Source of the DNA: Streptomyces nigra
Lineage (GTDB): Bacteria; Actinomycetota; Actinomycetes; Streptomycetales; Streptomycetaceae
Direction: 5' to 3'
DNA length: 64,000 nucleotides
NCBI RefSeq assembly: GCF_003074055.1
Contig: NZ_CP029043.1
Span: 5,076,501-5,140,500, forward strand
Shown: in pieces, positions 47,325-57,386 of the stretch
Layout: each line of letters opens with the position of its first letter
Position numbering within the stretch: the stretch's first letter is position 1
Notes under the pieces: generated by a model
Told to the model about the DNA's origin: nothing
Seen by the model: the letters and a program-made list of their open reading frames with translations, nothing else
Databases searched by the model: none
Program-made: the position numbers and the translations under genes

Positions 47325-49136
47325 TTGACCACCACCCAATCCGGCAGCGGTCGTCACAGACGCCGGATCCGCTTCGGGCTGCCCGTCGCCGCCGCCGGTG
47401 TCGCCGCGGCCGTCGCCGCCGCCCTGCTCACGTCCACCGCGGGAGCCGCCACCGCCGCGCCGCAGCCGACCGTGAAGCCCGCCACGGCCTCGGTGCCGTC
47501 GGCCGAGCTGGAGCGCCGCGTGTCCGGCGCGCTCGCCGGCGACGACACCGCGGGCGAGACGTCGAAGAAGTCGTCGTACGCCGCGGGCGGCGACGACTCG
47601 ACCGCCAGCCCCATGGTGATCGGCGGCACCACGACCAGCATCACCACGGCGCCCTGGATGGCGCAGCTCTGGTACTACGACGACCGGGGCACCGCCACCG
47701 AGGACGACGACCTCGGCTTCTTCTGCGGCGGCGCCGTCGTCGCGCCGACGAAGATCCTCACCGCCGCGCACTGCGTCAAGGGTTACGACTGGTACAACTA
47801 CGGCGCCGTCGTCACCGGCACCAACCAGCTGCCCACCTCCGACGGCTCCGGCGGCAGCGACCTGCACGGCGGCACCGTCTCGCTGCCGTACCGGCAGTGG
47901 TACCACCCGTCGTACAGCGCAACGACGATCGACAACGACATCGCCGTCATCACGCTGGGCAACAAGGTCAAGGCGACGCCGATCCGGATGACGACGTCCG
48001 GCGACACCGCCTCGTACGCCTCCGGGACCAGCGCCAAGGTCTACGGCTGGGGCCGCACCAGCTCCACCAGCGAGGACATCTCGCAGTCGCTGAAGTCGGC
48101 CACGCTGCCCGTGCAGTCCGACAGCACCTGCGCCGGCTACTTCGGCGCGGACTTCGTCAAGGGCCACATGGTGTGCGCGGGCAAGCCGGCCACCGGGAGC
48201 GACAGCGGCACCGTCTCCGCCTGCAACGGCGACTCGGGCGGGCCGCTCGTGGTCAAGGGCCGTATCGTCGGCGTCGTCTCCTGGGGCGTGCAGAACTGCG
48301 TCGCCAAGGGCGCCTACAGCGTCTTCTCGAAGGTCAGCACCTACGTCGGCGCCGCCTACCCGCGGGTCGAGGACACCAACATCAGCGGTGACCACAAGGC
48401 CGACCTGTGGGTGCGCAACGCCTCCACCAAGACCGGCTACTCCAAGGACTCCAAGGGCAGCTCCTTCGCGGCCCGCGAGTCCTGGGGCAACTGGAACGGC
48501 GTGAACGTCGTCCTGCAGACCGACCTCGACCGGGACGGCTACCAGGACCTGGTGTACCGCCGCAGCAGCGACGGCGACGTCTTCTGGACGCACTACGTGC
48601 CGTCCGCCCAGAGCTGGTCCACCAAGAAGCTCGCCGACAACTGGAAGACCCGCACCCGCATCATCACCCCCGGTGACGTCGACGGCGACTACCTGCCCGA
48701 CCTGATCTCGGTCGACTCCGGCGGCACGCTGTACGTCTACCCGGGCAGGGGCGACGGCACCTTCGGCACCCGCTACTCGGTCCGCACCGGCTGGAACCAG
48801 TACAACTCCGTGCGCGGCCACGGCGACTTCACCGGTGACGGCAAGGCCGACCTGATCGCCCGCCAGGCGAGCACCGGCGACATCTATCTGTACAAGGGCA
48901 CCGGCAAGACCGGCTCCGAGGCGTTCTCGTCCCGGATCAAGGTCCGCAGCCACTGGACGTACAACGCCTTCGACGCCGTCGGTGACATCACCGGGGACGG
49001 CAAGGCCGACTTCCTGGCCCGCACCACCGGCGGCACGCTCTACCTGTACAAGGGCACCGGCAAGGCCACGAGCGAGATCTTCGCCACAAGGATCTCGGTC
49101 GCGACCGACTTCAAGCAGTACGACATCTTCGGCTGA
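47325..49136 (+). CDS. secreted trypsin-like serine protease with FG-GAP/VCBS repeats
   Basis: 603 aa from TTG 47325, with GGGGGGAC upstream. The N-terminus is a signal peptide (basic RHRRRIRF, then LPVAAAGVAAAVAAALLTST). A pro-region leads to an S1 protease domain (about 98-345). Catalytic His is in ILTAAHCVKG (about 145-154), Asp in IDNDIAVITLG (about 203-213) and Ser in ACNGDSGGPLVV (about 301-312). The C-terminal 250 residues hold several FG-GAP-type calcium-binding repeats (DTNISGDHKADLWVR; DLDRDGYQDLVYRR; DVDGDYLPDLISVD; DFTGDGKADLIARQ; DITGDGKADFLART) that should form a beta-propeller. Extracellular; substrate unknown. It is an extra gene compared with the core order I recall from S. 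coelicolor. Confidence 0.92.
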   Translation: MTTTQSGSGRHRRRIRFGLPVAAAGVAAAVAAALLTSTAGAATAAPQPTVKPATASVPSAELERRVSGALAGDDTAGETSKKSSYAAGGDDSTASPMVIGGTTTSITTAPWMAQLWYYDDRGTATEDDDLGFFCGGAVVAPTKILTAAHCVKGYDWYNYGAVVTGTNQLPTSDGSGGSDLHGGTVSLPYRQWYHPSYSATTIDNDIAVITLGNKVKATPIRMTTSGDTASYASGTSAKVYGWGRTSSTSEDISQSLKSATLPVQSDSTCAGYFGADFVKGHMVCAGKPATGSDSGTVSACNGDSGGPLVVKGRIVGVVSWGVQNCVAKGAYSVFSKVSTYVGAAYPRVEDTNISGDHKADLWVRNASTKTGYSKDSKGSSFAARESWGNWNGVNVVLQTDLDRDGYQDLVYRRSSDGDVFWTHYVPSAQSWSTKKLADNWKTRTRIITPGDVDGDYLPDLISVDSGGTLYVYPGRGDGTFGTRYSVRTGWNQYNSVRGHGDFTGDGKADLIARQASTGDIYLYKGTGKTGSEAFSSRIKVRSHWTYNAFDAVGDITGDGKADFLARTTGGTLYLYKGTGKATSEIFATRISVATDFKQYDIFG

Positions 49137-49182
49137 CATCCCAGGTGGGAGCGGGTCCGGCCCGCCTCACCCGCAGCACACC

Positions 49183-49211
49183 GTGCCCACCGTCGCTCCG
49201 GCGGTGGGCAC
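49183..49211 (+). terminator. terminator after the protease gene
   Basis: GTGCCCACCG (49183-49192) pairs with CGGTGGGCAC (49202-49211) with a 9-nt loop. Confidence 0.7.
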
Positions 49212-49346
49212 AGTCGTCTGTGCAACCCTCGTCCGGGTTTCCCCGTCTGACCCGACGGGGTGACGATGGTGCGGTAAGGGTGCTTTTGTGCCACGCCCGA
49301 ACCTGACCGCAAGGGGGAGACGACCGGACGAGAACCGAGGAGCAGA

Positions 49347-50489
49347 GTGTCAGCCGAGAGCACGCCGGAGCCCGGCATACCGGGCGGAACCGGCTCCAGG
49401 ACGCCCCGACCACGCGGCAAGGGACGCCGCCGCAGGCCCCGCCAGAGACGCAAGGGCCTGCTGATCGCCGCCTGGACGGCCGCGGGGATCGTCGTCCTGG
49501 GCGGCACCGGCGCCGGATATCTGTACTTCAAGCTCAACGGCAATCTGCAGAGCGTCGACATCGACCAGGCCCTCGGCACCGACCGGCCGCGGAAGACCGA
49601 CAACGGCTCCGAGAACATCCTCGTCCTCGGTTCCGACTCCCGCTCCGGCGGCGGCAACAAGAAGCTCGGCGGCGGTGCCGACGACGGCAGCGCCCGCTCG
49701 GACACCGCGATGATCCTGCACGTCCACAAGGGCCACAAGAAGGCCAGCGTGGTCTCCGTGCCGCGCGACACGATCATCGACCGGCCCCGCTGCACCGACA
49801 TCGACGGCAACGCCTACCCGGCGGCCTCGGGCGTCATGTTCAACTCGGCGTACAGCACCGGCGGCGCGCCCTGCGCGGTGAAGACGGTGGAGTCCCTGAC
49901 CGGCATCCGCATGGACCACTACCTGGAGGTCGACTTCTCCGGGTTCCAGAAGCTGATCGACCGGCTCGGCGGTGTCGAGGTCACCACCACCAAGGCCATC
50001 GACGACCCCGACAGCCATCTCGAGTTGACGGCCGGCACCCACCGGCTCGACGGCGAGCAGGCCCTCGGCCTGGTCCGCACCCGGCACGGCGTGGGCGACG
50101 GCTCCGACCTCGGCCGCATCCAGCTCCAGCAGGCGTTCATGAAGGCCCTCATCGAGCAGGCCAAGAGCATCGACCTGTTCGGCAACCCCAAGCGGCTGCT
50201 CGACCTCGCCGACACCGCCACCAAGACGGTCACGACCGACTCCGGCCTGGGCTCGGTCAACCGGCTCATGTCCTTCGCGAACGGCCTCAAGGGCATCAGC
50301 TCGAAGAACATGACCATGGTGACGCTGCCCGTCCGCTACGACCCGGCCGACCCGAACCGGGTGATCGTCGCCGAGGCCAAGGCGAAGCAGGTCTTCACGG
50401 CCCTCGAGCACGACCGGCCGATCCCGAAGGCGGCCACCGAGGGCACCGCGACGGGCGACGCGAACGGCGTCGTACGGTCCGGGGAATAG
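49347..50489 (+). CDS. LytR-CpsA-Psr (LCP) family cell-wall glycopolymer ligase
   Basis: 380 aa from GTG 49347. A basic cytoplasmic N-terminus (RGKGRRRRPRQRRK) precedes one membrane helix (about 37-60, GLLIAAWTAAGIVVLGGTGA), and the rest is extracellular. The LCP core has the pyrophosphate-binding arginines and aspartates: ILVLGSDSR (about 91-99), ARSDTAMILHVHK (about 115-127), VVSVPRDTIIDRP (about 134-146), and DGEQALGLVRTRHGVGDGSD with GRIQLQQAFMKAL. LCP enzymes transfer teichoic-type polymers or sugars from undecaprenyl carriers to peptidoglycan. The WecA/TagO-like gene at 55778 may make such carriers. Confidence 0.93.
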   Translation: MSAESTPEPGIPGGTGSRTPRPRGKGRRRRPRQRRKGLLIAAWTAAGIVVLGGTGAGYLYFKLNGNLQSVDIDQALGTDRPRKTDNGSENILVLGSDSRSGGGNKKLGGGADDGSARSDTAMILHVHKGHKKASVVSVPRDTIIDRPRCTDIDGNAYPAASGVMFNSAYSTGGAPCAVKTVESLTGIRMDHYLEVDFSGFQKLIDRLGGVEVTTTKAIDDPDSHLELTAGTHRLDGEQALGLVRTRHGVGDGSDLGRIQLQQAFMKALIEQAKSIDLFGNPKRLLDLADTATKTVTTDSGLGSVNRLMSFANGLKGISSKNMTMVTLPVRYDPADPNRVIVAEAKAKQVFTALEHDRPIPKAATEGTATGDANGVVRSGE

Positions 50490-50613
50490 ATCACCGGGAC
50501 CCCCGGTTTGGGGGGATGGCCCCAGTCCTGGCAGACTGGTACGTCGGCCCCGGTTCACGCTCCCGCATCCCGCGGCGGCGACCCGGCGCCCTCCAGGAAC
50601 TCTAGGAGACACC

Positions 50614-50838
50614 TTGAAGCGCGACATCCACCCCGAGTACGTCGAGACGCAGGTCAGCTGCACCTGTGGCGCGTCGTTCACCACCCGCAGCACGATCTCC
50701 AGCGGCACCATCCGCGCCGAGGTCTGCTCCGAGTGCCACCCGTTCTACACGGGCAAGCAGAAGATCCTCGACACCGGTGGCCGTGTGGCCCGCTTCGAGG
50801 CCCGCTTCGGCAAGGCTGCCGCCGGCTCCAAGAAGTAG
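50614..50838 (+). CDS. rpmE: 50S ribosomal protein L31
   Basis: 74 aa from TTG 50614 with CTAGGAGA 6 bases upstream. It is the zinc-binding (C+) form: SCTCGASF near residue 15 and VCSECHPFYTGKQK near 37 give the Cys pairs. Streptomyces usually also has a zinc-free paralogue under Zur control, so this copy is expected to dominate when zinc is sufficient. It is followed by prfA after 105 bp, a conserved arrangement. Confidence 0.96.
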   Translation: MKRDIHPEYVETQVSCTCGASFTTRSTISSGTIRAEVCSECHPFYTGKQKILDTGGRVARFEARFGKAAAGSKK

Positions 50839-50943
50839 CGAGCACCGATTCGCCGGTCCACGGCCGCGCCCCCACCAGGCGCGCCGGGACCGGCGTTTTT
50901 GGTCGCCCGCCCTTCCCTTCCGTACGCATTTCAGGAGCCCAAG

Positions 50944-52020
<1,077 letters not shown>

Positions 52021-52066
52021 GGACGCCAGGACGTAGGCACGGACGAGTACGACACGGAGGACTTGC

Positions 52067-52948
52067 GTGCAGCAATCCATTGGGGGGCGACCCTCGAGCC
52101 CCCGCAGCGTGCTGCTCGCGGAGGTGGCCCAGGCCACCCAGCGGCTGGCCGACGCCGGCGTGCCCTCACCGCGCAACGACGCCGAGGAACTCGCCGCGTT
52201 CGTGCACGGCGTGAAGCGGGGCGAGCTGCACTCCGTGAAGGACGCCGACTTCGACGCCCGCTACTGGGAGGTCATCGCCCGGCGCGAGCAGCGTGAGCCG
52301 CTCCAGCACATCACCGGACGGGCCTACTTCCGCTACCTCGAACTCCACGTCGGGCCCGGGGTGTTCGTGCCCCGGCCCGAGACCGAGTCCGTCGTCGGCT
52401 GGGCCATAGACGCGGTACGCGCCATGGACGTCGTCGAGCCGTGCATCGTCGACCTGTGCACCGGCTCCGGCGCCATCGCGCTCGCCCTCGCCCAAGAGGT
52501 GCCCCGCTCCCGCGTGCACGCCGTGGAGCTCTCCGAGGACGCCCTGCGCTGGACCCGCAAGAACGTCGAGGGGTCCAGGGTCGAGCTGCGCCAGGGCGAC
52601 GCGCTGGACGCCTTCCGCGACCTCGACGGCCAGGTGGACCTGGTCATCTCCAACCCGCCGTACATCCCGCTCACCGAGTGGGAGTACGTCGCCCCCGAGG
52701 CCCGGGACTACGACCCCGAACTCGCCCTGTTCTCCGGCGAGGACGGCCTGGACCTCATCCGGGGCATCGAGCGCACCGCGCACCGCCTGCTGCGGCCCGG
52801 CGGCGTCGTCGTCATCGAGCACGCCGACACCCAGGGCGGCCAGGTGCCGTGGATCTTCACCGAGGAGCGGGGCTGGGCCGACGCCGCCGACCACCCCGAC
52901 CTGAACAACCGCCCCCGGTTCGCGACGGCCCGCAAGGCGATGCCGTGA
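52067..52948 (+). CDS. prmC: release factor glutamine methyltransferase
   Basis: 293 aa from GTG 52067. It methylates the GGQ glutamine of release factors with SAM. The N-terminal helical domain binds the factor (LLAEVAQATQRLADAGVPSP), followed by PLQHITGRAYFRYLELHVGP (about 85-104) and VFVPRPETE. SAM motif VDLCTGSGAIALALA is at about 128-142, and the catalytic NPPYIP follows VDLVISN at about 189-201. Part of the prfA-prmC-sua5 cluster, with a 52-bp gap to sua5. Confidence 0.95.
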   Translation: MQQSIGGRPSSPRSVLLAEVAQATQRLADAGVPSPRNDAEELAAFVHGVKRGELHSVKDADFDARYWEVIARREQREPLQHITGRAYFRYLELHVGPGVFVPRPETESVVGWAIDAVRAMDVVEPCIVDLCTGSGAIALALAQEVPRSRVHAVELSEDALRWTRKNVEGSRVELRQGDALDAFRDLDGQVDLVISNPPYIPLTEWEYVAPEARDYDPELALFSGEDGLDLIRGIERTAHRLLRPGGVVVIEHADTQGGQVPWIFTEERGWADAADHPDLNNRPRFATARKAMP

Positions 52949-53000
52949 CCACCCCCCGAGCTCTTGTCCGGAAGCACGTGTACGAGGAGGCCCGCTAGAC

Positions 53001-53648
53001 ATGGCACGGCGATACGACACCAACGACGCGACCGACCGTACGACGGGTCTGCGCGAGGCCGCGTCCGCCGTCCGCCGAGGCGAGCTCGTGGTCCTTCCCA
53101 CCGACACCGTGTACGGCATCGGCGCCGACGCCTTCACCAAGGAGGCCGTCGGCGATCTGCTGGAGGCCAAGGGCCGCGGCCGGAACATGCCGACGCCCGT
53201 GCTGATCGGCTCCCCGAACACGCTCCACGGGCTCGTCACCGACTTCTCCGAGCTGGCCTGGGAGCTCGTCGACGCCTTCTGGCCGGGCGCGCTCACCCTG
53301 GTCGCCCGGCACCAGCCGTCCCTGCAGTGGGACCTCGGCGACACCCGGGGCACGGTCGCCGTGCGCATGCCGCTGCACCCGGTCGCCATCGAGCTGCTGA
53401 CCGAGGTCGGCCCGATGGCGGTGTCCTCCGCGAACCTCACCGGGCACCCGGCGCCCGAGGACTGCGACGCCGCGCAGAACATGCTCGGCGACTCGGTCTC
53501 CGTCTACCTGGACGGCGGCCCCACCCCGGGCAACGTGCCCTCGTCCATCGTCGATGTCACCCGCGAGGTGCCGATGCTGCTGCGCCAGGGCGCGATCTCG
53601 GCGGAGGAGCTCCGCAAGGTCGTACCCGACCTCGAGGTGGCCAATTGA
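53001..53648 (+). CDS. tsaC: L-threonylcarbamoyladenylate synthase (Sua5/YrdC/TsaC)
   Basis: 215 aa from ATG 53001. It makes threonylcarbamoyl-AMP from threonine, bicarbonate and ATP for the t6A37 modification of tRNAs reading ANN codons. The positively charged YrdC groove is visible: VVLPTDTVYGIGADAFTKEA (about 31-50), KGRGRNMPTPVLIGSP, FWPGALTLVARHQPSL (about 93-108), GTVAVRMPLHPVA, and MAVSSANLTGHPAP (about 139-152). YrdC-only length (no Sua5 C-terminal domain). Its TGA overlaps the TTG proposed for the next gene. Confidence 0.94.
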   Translation: MARRYDTNDATDRTTGLREAASAVRRGELVVLPTDTVYGIGADAFTKEAVGDLLEAKGRGRNMPTPVLIGSPNTLHGLVTDFSELAWELVDAFWPGALTLVARHQPSLQWDLGDTRGTVAVRMPLHPVAIELLTEVGPMAVSSANLTGHPAPEDCDAAQNMLGDSVSVYLDGGPTPGNVPSSIVDVTREVPMLLRQGAISAEELRKVVPDLEVAN

Positions 53649-54325
53649 CAGCCCCTGAACCGGGGCGCGGCATAGGCAACCGGGAAAGCGCGGCGGAGAT
53701 CACGACGACCTTCGTGGGGCTCCCGCGCGACAGTTTCCGCATCCTCCACGTCAGCACCGGCAACGTGTGCCGCTCGCCGATCACCGAGCGGCTGACGCGT
53801 CATCTCGTGCAGCAGCGGCTCGGCGTGCTGGGCCGCTCCCTCGTCGTGGAGAGCGCCGGCACCTGGGGCCACGAGGGCGCGCCCATGGAGGCCAACGCCG
53901 AGACGGTCCTCGCCGACTTCGGCGCGGACGCCGGCGGCTTCACGGGCCGCGAGCTGCTCGACGAGCACGTCATCATGGCCGACCTGGTCCTGACGGCGAC
54001 CCGCGACCACCGCGCCCAGGTCATCTCCATGGGCCACTCGGCGGGCCTGCGCACCTTCACCCTGAAGGAGTTCACCCGCCTGGTCCGCGCCATAGACCCC
54101 GCGACGCTGCCTCCGCTGGAGGACGGTGTGGTGCGGCGCGCGCGTGCGCTGGTGCGTGCGGCGGCGGCTCTACGCGGGTGGCTTCTGGCCCCGACGGCGG
54201 AGGCGGACGAGGTGTACGACCCGTACGGGGCACCGCTGACGTTCTTCCGCTCGGTGGGCGAGGAGATACACGAGGCACTCGATCCCGTCGTGACGGCGCT
54301 GACGGGGGTGCCCGCGAGGGCCTAA
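53645..54325 (+). CDS. low-molecular-weight protein-tyrosine-phosphatase-like protein with Ser at the catalytic Cys position
   Basis: 226 aa from TTG 53645 overlapping sua5 (TTGA); GTG 53713 is a possible later start. The P-loop reads ILHVSTGNVCRSPITERL (about 35-52). LMW-PTPs have V-C-x-G-N-x-C-R-S, where the first Cys is the nucleophile of Cx5R; here that position is Ser (codon AGC), while the second Cys and Arg remain. The following SAGTWGHEGAPMEANAETVL and the acidic general-acid region near EVYDPYGAPLTFF (about 193-205) keep the family pattern. Either the enzyme is inactive and binds phosphoproteins, or it works unusually. It sits between sua5 and glyA, as I recall for other Streptomyces. 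Confidence 0.8.
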   Translation: MTAPEPGRGIGNRESAAEITTTFVGLPRDSFRILHVSTGNVCRSPITERLTRHLVQQRLGVLGRSLVVESAGTWGHEGAPMEANAETVLADFGADAGGFTGRELLDEHVIMADLVLTATRDHRAQVISMGHSAGLRTFTLKEFTRLVRAIDPATLPPLEDGVVRRARALVRAAAALRGWLLAPTAEADEVYDPYGAPLTFFRSVGEEIHEALDPVVTALTGVPARA

Positions 54326-54399
54326 CACCGCAGGGCGGCTCCGGCCGGCCGGGCCTACATTGGACTCACGTCATCGTCGACGCACGTCCGGAGCCCACC

Positions 54400-55638
54400 A
54401 TGTCGGTCACCCATACCCTCGAGGCCGATGTCCTGCGGCGGCAGGACCCCCAGCTCGCCGACATCCTGCACGGCGAGCTCGACCGGCAGTCCACCACGCT
54501 CCAGCTGATCGCCGCCGAGAACTTCACGTCGCCGGCCGTCCTGGCCGCGCTCGGCTCGCCGCTGGCCAACAAGTACGCGGAGGGGTATCCGGGCAGCCGG
54601 TACCACGGCGGGTGCGAGATGGTCGACGTCGCCGAGCGGCTCGCCGTGGAGCGCGCCAAGGACCTCTTCGGCGCCGAGCACGCCAATGTGCAGTCCCACT
54701 CCGGGTCCTCCGCCGTCCTCGCCGCCTACGCGGCCCTGCTGCGGCCCGGCGACACCGTCCTCGCCCTCGGCCTGCCGTACGGCGGGCACCTCACGCACGG
54801 CTCGCCCGCCAACTTCTCCGGGCGCTGGTTCGACTTCGTCCCGTACGGCGTCGACGCGGAGACCGGCCTCATCGACCACGACCAGGTGCGCACCCTCGCC
54901 CGCACCCACCGGCCCAAGGCGATCGTGTGCGGTTCGATCGCCTACCCCCGCCACATCGACCACGCCTTCTTCCGCGAGGTCGCCGACGAGGTCGGGGCGT
55001 ATCTCATCGCCGACGCCGCCCACCCCATCGGGCTGGTGGCCGGGGGAGCGGCGCCCAGCCCGGTGCCGTACGCCGACATCGTCTGCGCCACCACCCACAA
55101 GGTGCTGCGCGGCCCGCGCGGCGGCATGCTCCTGTGCGGCTCCGACCTCGCGGAGCGCGTCGACCGGGCGGTGTTCCCGTTCACCCAGGGCGGGGCGCAG
55201 ATGCACACCGTCGCCGCCAAGGCCGTCGCCTTCGGGGAGGCCGCCACCCCGGCGTTCGCCGCGTACGCGCACCAGGTCGTCGCCAACGCGCGCACGCTCG
55301 CCGCCGGTCTCGCCGCGCAGGGGCTCGTCGTCACCACCGGCGGCACGGACACCCACCTCATCACCGCCGACCCCTCCCCGCTCGGCGTCGACGGGCGTAC
55401 GGCTCGCCTCCGGCTCGCGGCGGCCGGCGTCGTACTGGACTGTTGCGCACTGCCGCACGGCGACGTCCGGGGCCTGCGGCTGGGCACCGCCGCAGTCACC
55501 ACGCAGGGCATGGGGGAGGAGGAGATGGTCCGGGTGGCCGCGCTCATCGCGCGCGTGCTGCGCGGGGAGGGCGAAAGTCACACGGCCCGTGAAGAAGTGC
55601 GGGAGCTGGCCGGTGGATTTCCGCCCTATCCCCGGTGA
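54400..55638 (+). CDS. glyA: serine hydroxymethyltransferase
   Basis: 412 aa from ATG 54400. It interconverts serine and glycine with tetrahydrofolate, PLP-dependent, supplying one-carbon units. Family landmarks: LQLIAAENFTSPAVLAALGS (about 34-53), NKYAEGYPGSRYHGGCEMVD (about 57-76), NVQSHSGSSAVLAAYAALL, the Asp/His segment LIADAAHPIGLVAGG (about 205-219), the PLP lysine in CATTHKVLRGPRGG (about 229-242), and the C-terminal RLGTAAVTTQGMGEEEM. The segment ADAAHPIGLVAGG and HKVLRG differ slightly from the usual DVAHIAG and HKTLRG, so this may be the second SHMT (GlyA2-type) of the genome. Confidence 0.93.
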   Translation: MSVTHTLEADVLRRQDPQLADILHGELDRQSTTLQLIAAENFTSPAVLAALGSPLANKYAEGYPGSRYHGGCEMVDVAERLAVERAKDLFGAEHANVQSHSGSSAVLAAYAALLRPGDTVLALGLPYGGHLTHGSPANFSGRWFDFVPYGVDAETGLIDHDQVRTLARTHRPKAIVCGSIAYPRHIDHAFFREVADEVGAYLIADAAHPIGLVAGGAAPSPVPYADIVCATTHKVLRGPRGGMLLCGSDLAERVDRAVFPFTQGGAQMHTVAAKAVAFGEAATPAFAAYAHQVVANARTLAAGLAAQGLVVTTGGTDTHLITADPSPLGVDGRTARLRLAAAGVVLDCCALPHGDVRGLRLGTAAVTTQGMGEEEMVRVAALIARVLRGEGESHTAREEVRELAGGFPPYPR

Positions 55639-55777
55639 GACGGGGTACCCGCGCCGGGCACACAGCCACACGTGCAACCATCGTCGTTACCCGGAAGTCC
55701 CCTCACATATGCGTCGCGTACGCGTCCGTCGCTAGGGTGTGGGGCTGAGATGGCCGGCGAGACTTGTGGGGAAGCCC

Positions 55778-57082
55778 GTGCGTGAATACCTGCTGACACT
55801 CTGTGTCACGGCCGCGGTGACGTATCTGCTGACAGGGCCGGTGCGGAAGTTCGCGATCGTGGCCGGGGCGATGCCGGAGATCCGCGCCCGTGACGTGCAC
55901 CGGGAGCCCACCCCGCGGCTCGGCGGGATCGCGATGTTCTTCGGCCTGTGCGCGGGCCTGCTGGTGGCGGACCACCTGACGAACCTCAGCGCGGTCTTCG
56001 AGAAGTCCAACGAGCCGCGGGCGCTGCTCTCCGGGGCGGCGCTGATCTGGCTGATCGGCGTCCTGGACGACAAGTTCGAGATCGACGCCCTGATCAAGCT
56101 GGGCGGTCAGGTGATCGCCGCGGGTGTGATGGTCATGCAGGGCCTGACCATCCTGTGGCTGCCGATCCCCAAGGTCGGCACGGTCGCACTGACCCAGTGG
56201 CAGGGCACCCTGCTGACGGTGGCCCTGGTCGTCATCACCATCAACGCGGTCAACTTCGTCGACGGGCTCGACGGCCTCGCGGCCGGCATGGTGTGCATCG
56301 CGGCGGCGGCGTTCTTCATGTACGCCTACCGCATCTGGTACTCGTACGGCATCGAGGCCGCGGCCCCCGCGACGCTGTTCTCGGCGATCCTGATGGGCAT
56401 GTGCCTGGGCTTCCTGCCGCACAACATGCACCCGGCGCGCATCTTCATGGGCGACTCGGGCTCGATGCTGATCGGGCTGGTCCTGGCGGCGGGCGCCATC
56501 TCCGTCACCGGGCAGGTCGACCCCGACAACCTCTTCGGCGGGTCCGAGCGCAGCGCGGTCCACCAGATGGTGCCCCTCTACATCCCGCTGCTGATGCCGC
56601 TGACCATCATCGCGATCCCGGCGGCGGACCTGATCCTGGCGATCGTGCGCCGCACCTGGCGCGGCCAGTCGCCGTTCGCCGCCGACCGGGGGCATCTGCA
56701 CCACCGGCTGCTGGAGATCGGCCACTCCCACAGCCGCGCGGTGCTGATCATGTACTTCTGGTCGGCCCTGATCGCCTTCGGCGCGCTCACCTACTCGGTC
56801 AACTCGGCGTCCATGTGGATCGTGCTCGGTGTGGTCGTCCTCAGCGCGATCGGCCTGATCCTCCTGCTCCTGCCGCGCTTCACCCCCCGCACCCCCCGCT
56901 GGGCGGAACACTTCGTCCCGCCCCGCTACCGCAGGAGCCGCGCGGTGGCCCGCTCCGCGGGCGCCGCGTCACGCGGCACCGAGGCCGAGCCGGCTCAGGC
57001 CCCCGACGCGGAAGCGCGCACTCCGGTCGTTGCCGGCGCCAACGGGTCGACCGCGCTGGGCGCCCGTTCCCGTCCCAGGTGA
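55778..57082 (+). CDS. undecaprenyl-phosphate sugar-1-phosphate transferase (WecA/TagO/MraY superfamily)
   Basis: 434 aa from GTG 55778, with GGGGAAG upstream. About 11 membrane helices. Catalytic motifs of the superfamily: LIGVLDDKFEIDALIKLGGQ (about 93-112), NAVNFVDGLDGLAAG (about 157-171), RIFMGDSGSMLIG (about 222-234), and AADRGHLHHRLLEIGHSH (about 301-318), the HxHH-type loop that recognises the nucleotide sugar. It probably transfers GlcNAc-1-phosphate to undecaprenyl phosphate, starting wall polymer synthesis. The last 60 residues are a hydrophilic tail. It is located just before the atp operon, as in mycobacteria (Rv1302-atp) and Streptomyces. Confidence 0.92.
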   Translation: MREYLLTLCVTAAVTYLLTGPVRKFAIVAGAMPEIRARDVHREPTPRLGGIAMFFGLCAGLLVADHLTNLSAVFEKSNEPRALLSGAALIWLIGVLDDKFEIDALIKLGGQVIAAGVMVMQGLTILWLPIPKVGTVALTQWQGTLLTVALVVITINAVNFVDGLDGLAAGMVCIAAAAFFMYAYRIWYSYGIEAAAPATLFSAILMGMCLGFLPHNMHPARIFMGDSGSMLIGLVLAAGAISVTGQVDPDNLFGGSERSAVHQMVPLYIPLLMPLTIIAIPAADLILAIVRRTWRGQSPFAADRGHLHHRLLEIGHSHSRAVLIMYFWSALIAFGALTYSVNSASMWIVLGVVVLSAIGLILLLLPRFTPRTPRWAEHFVPPRYRRSRAVARSAGAASRGTEAEPAQAPDAEARTPVVAGANGSTALGARSRPR

Positions 57083-57386
57083 GAAGCGCCTCAAGGTAAG
57101 AATCTGACGAGAGCATTGCCAAGTCATGGGGGAATGAAGCGCCCCAATATCAGACAACTCGCCCGGCTGTCCGCACAGACGCGCGCGGTCACCCTCATGT
57201 GTGACAGTAGGCACACTCCCAGGTAAAGACCTCATCAAATAGTTTGTGATACGGTTCACGAGAACCCCCGGATAGAGCCGTAGGGCCGCAGTGCGACGGT
57301 CCACCGGCGTGAGGTTCTCTCTCAGCCCGGGACTACGCTCGTCCATGACGACACCCTGCCCCCACCGTGAAAGCGGAGTTGCCGCC
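57083..57386 (+). promoter_or_regulatory. atp operon promoter region with a Rex-type operator
   Basis: TTGTGATACGGTTCACGA at 57244-57261 matches the Rex operator pattern TTGTGA-N6-TCACAA at 11 of 12 specified positions. It lies 126 bp before the atpI start. TACGGT within it may overlap a -10 element. No gene is seen in the 304-bp gap. Confidence 0.65.
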
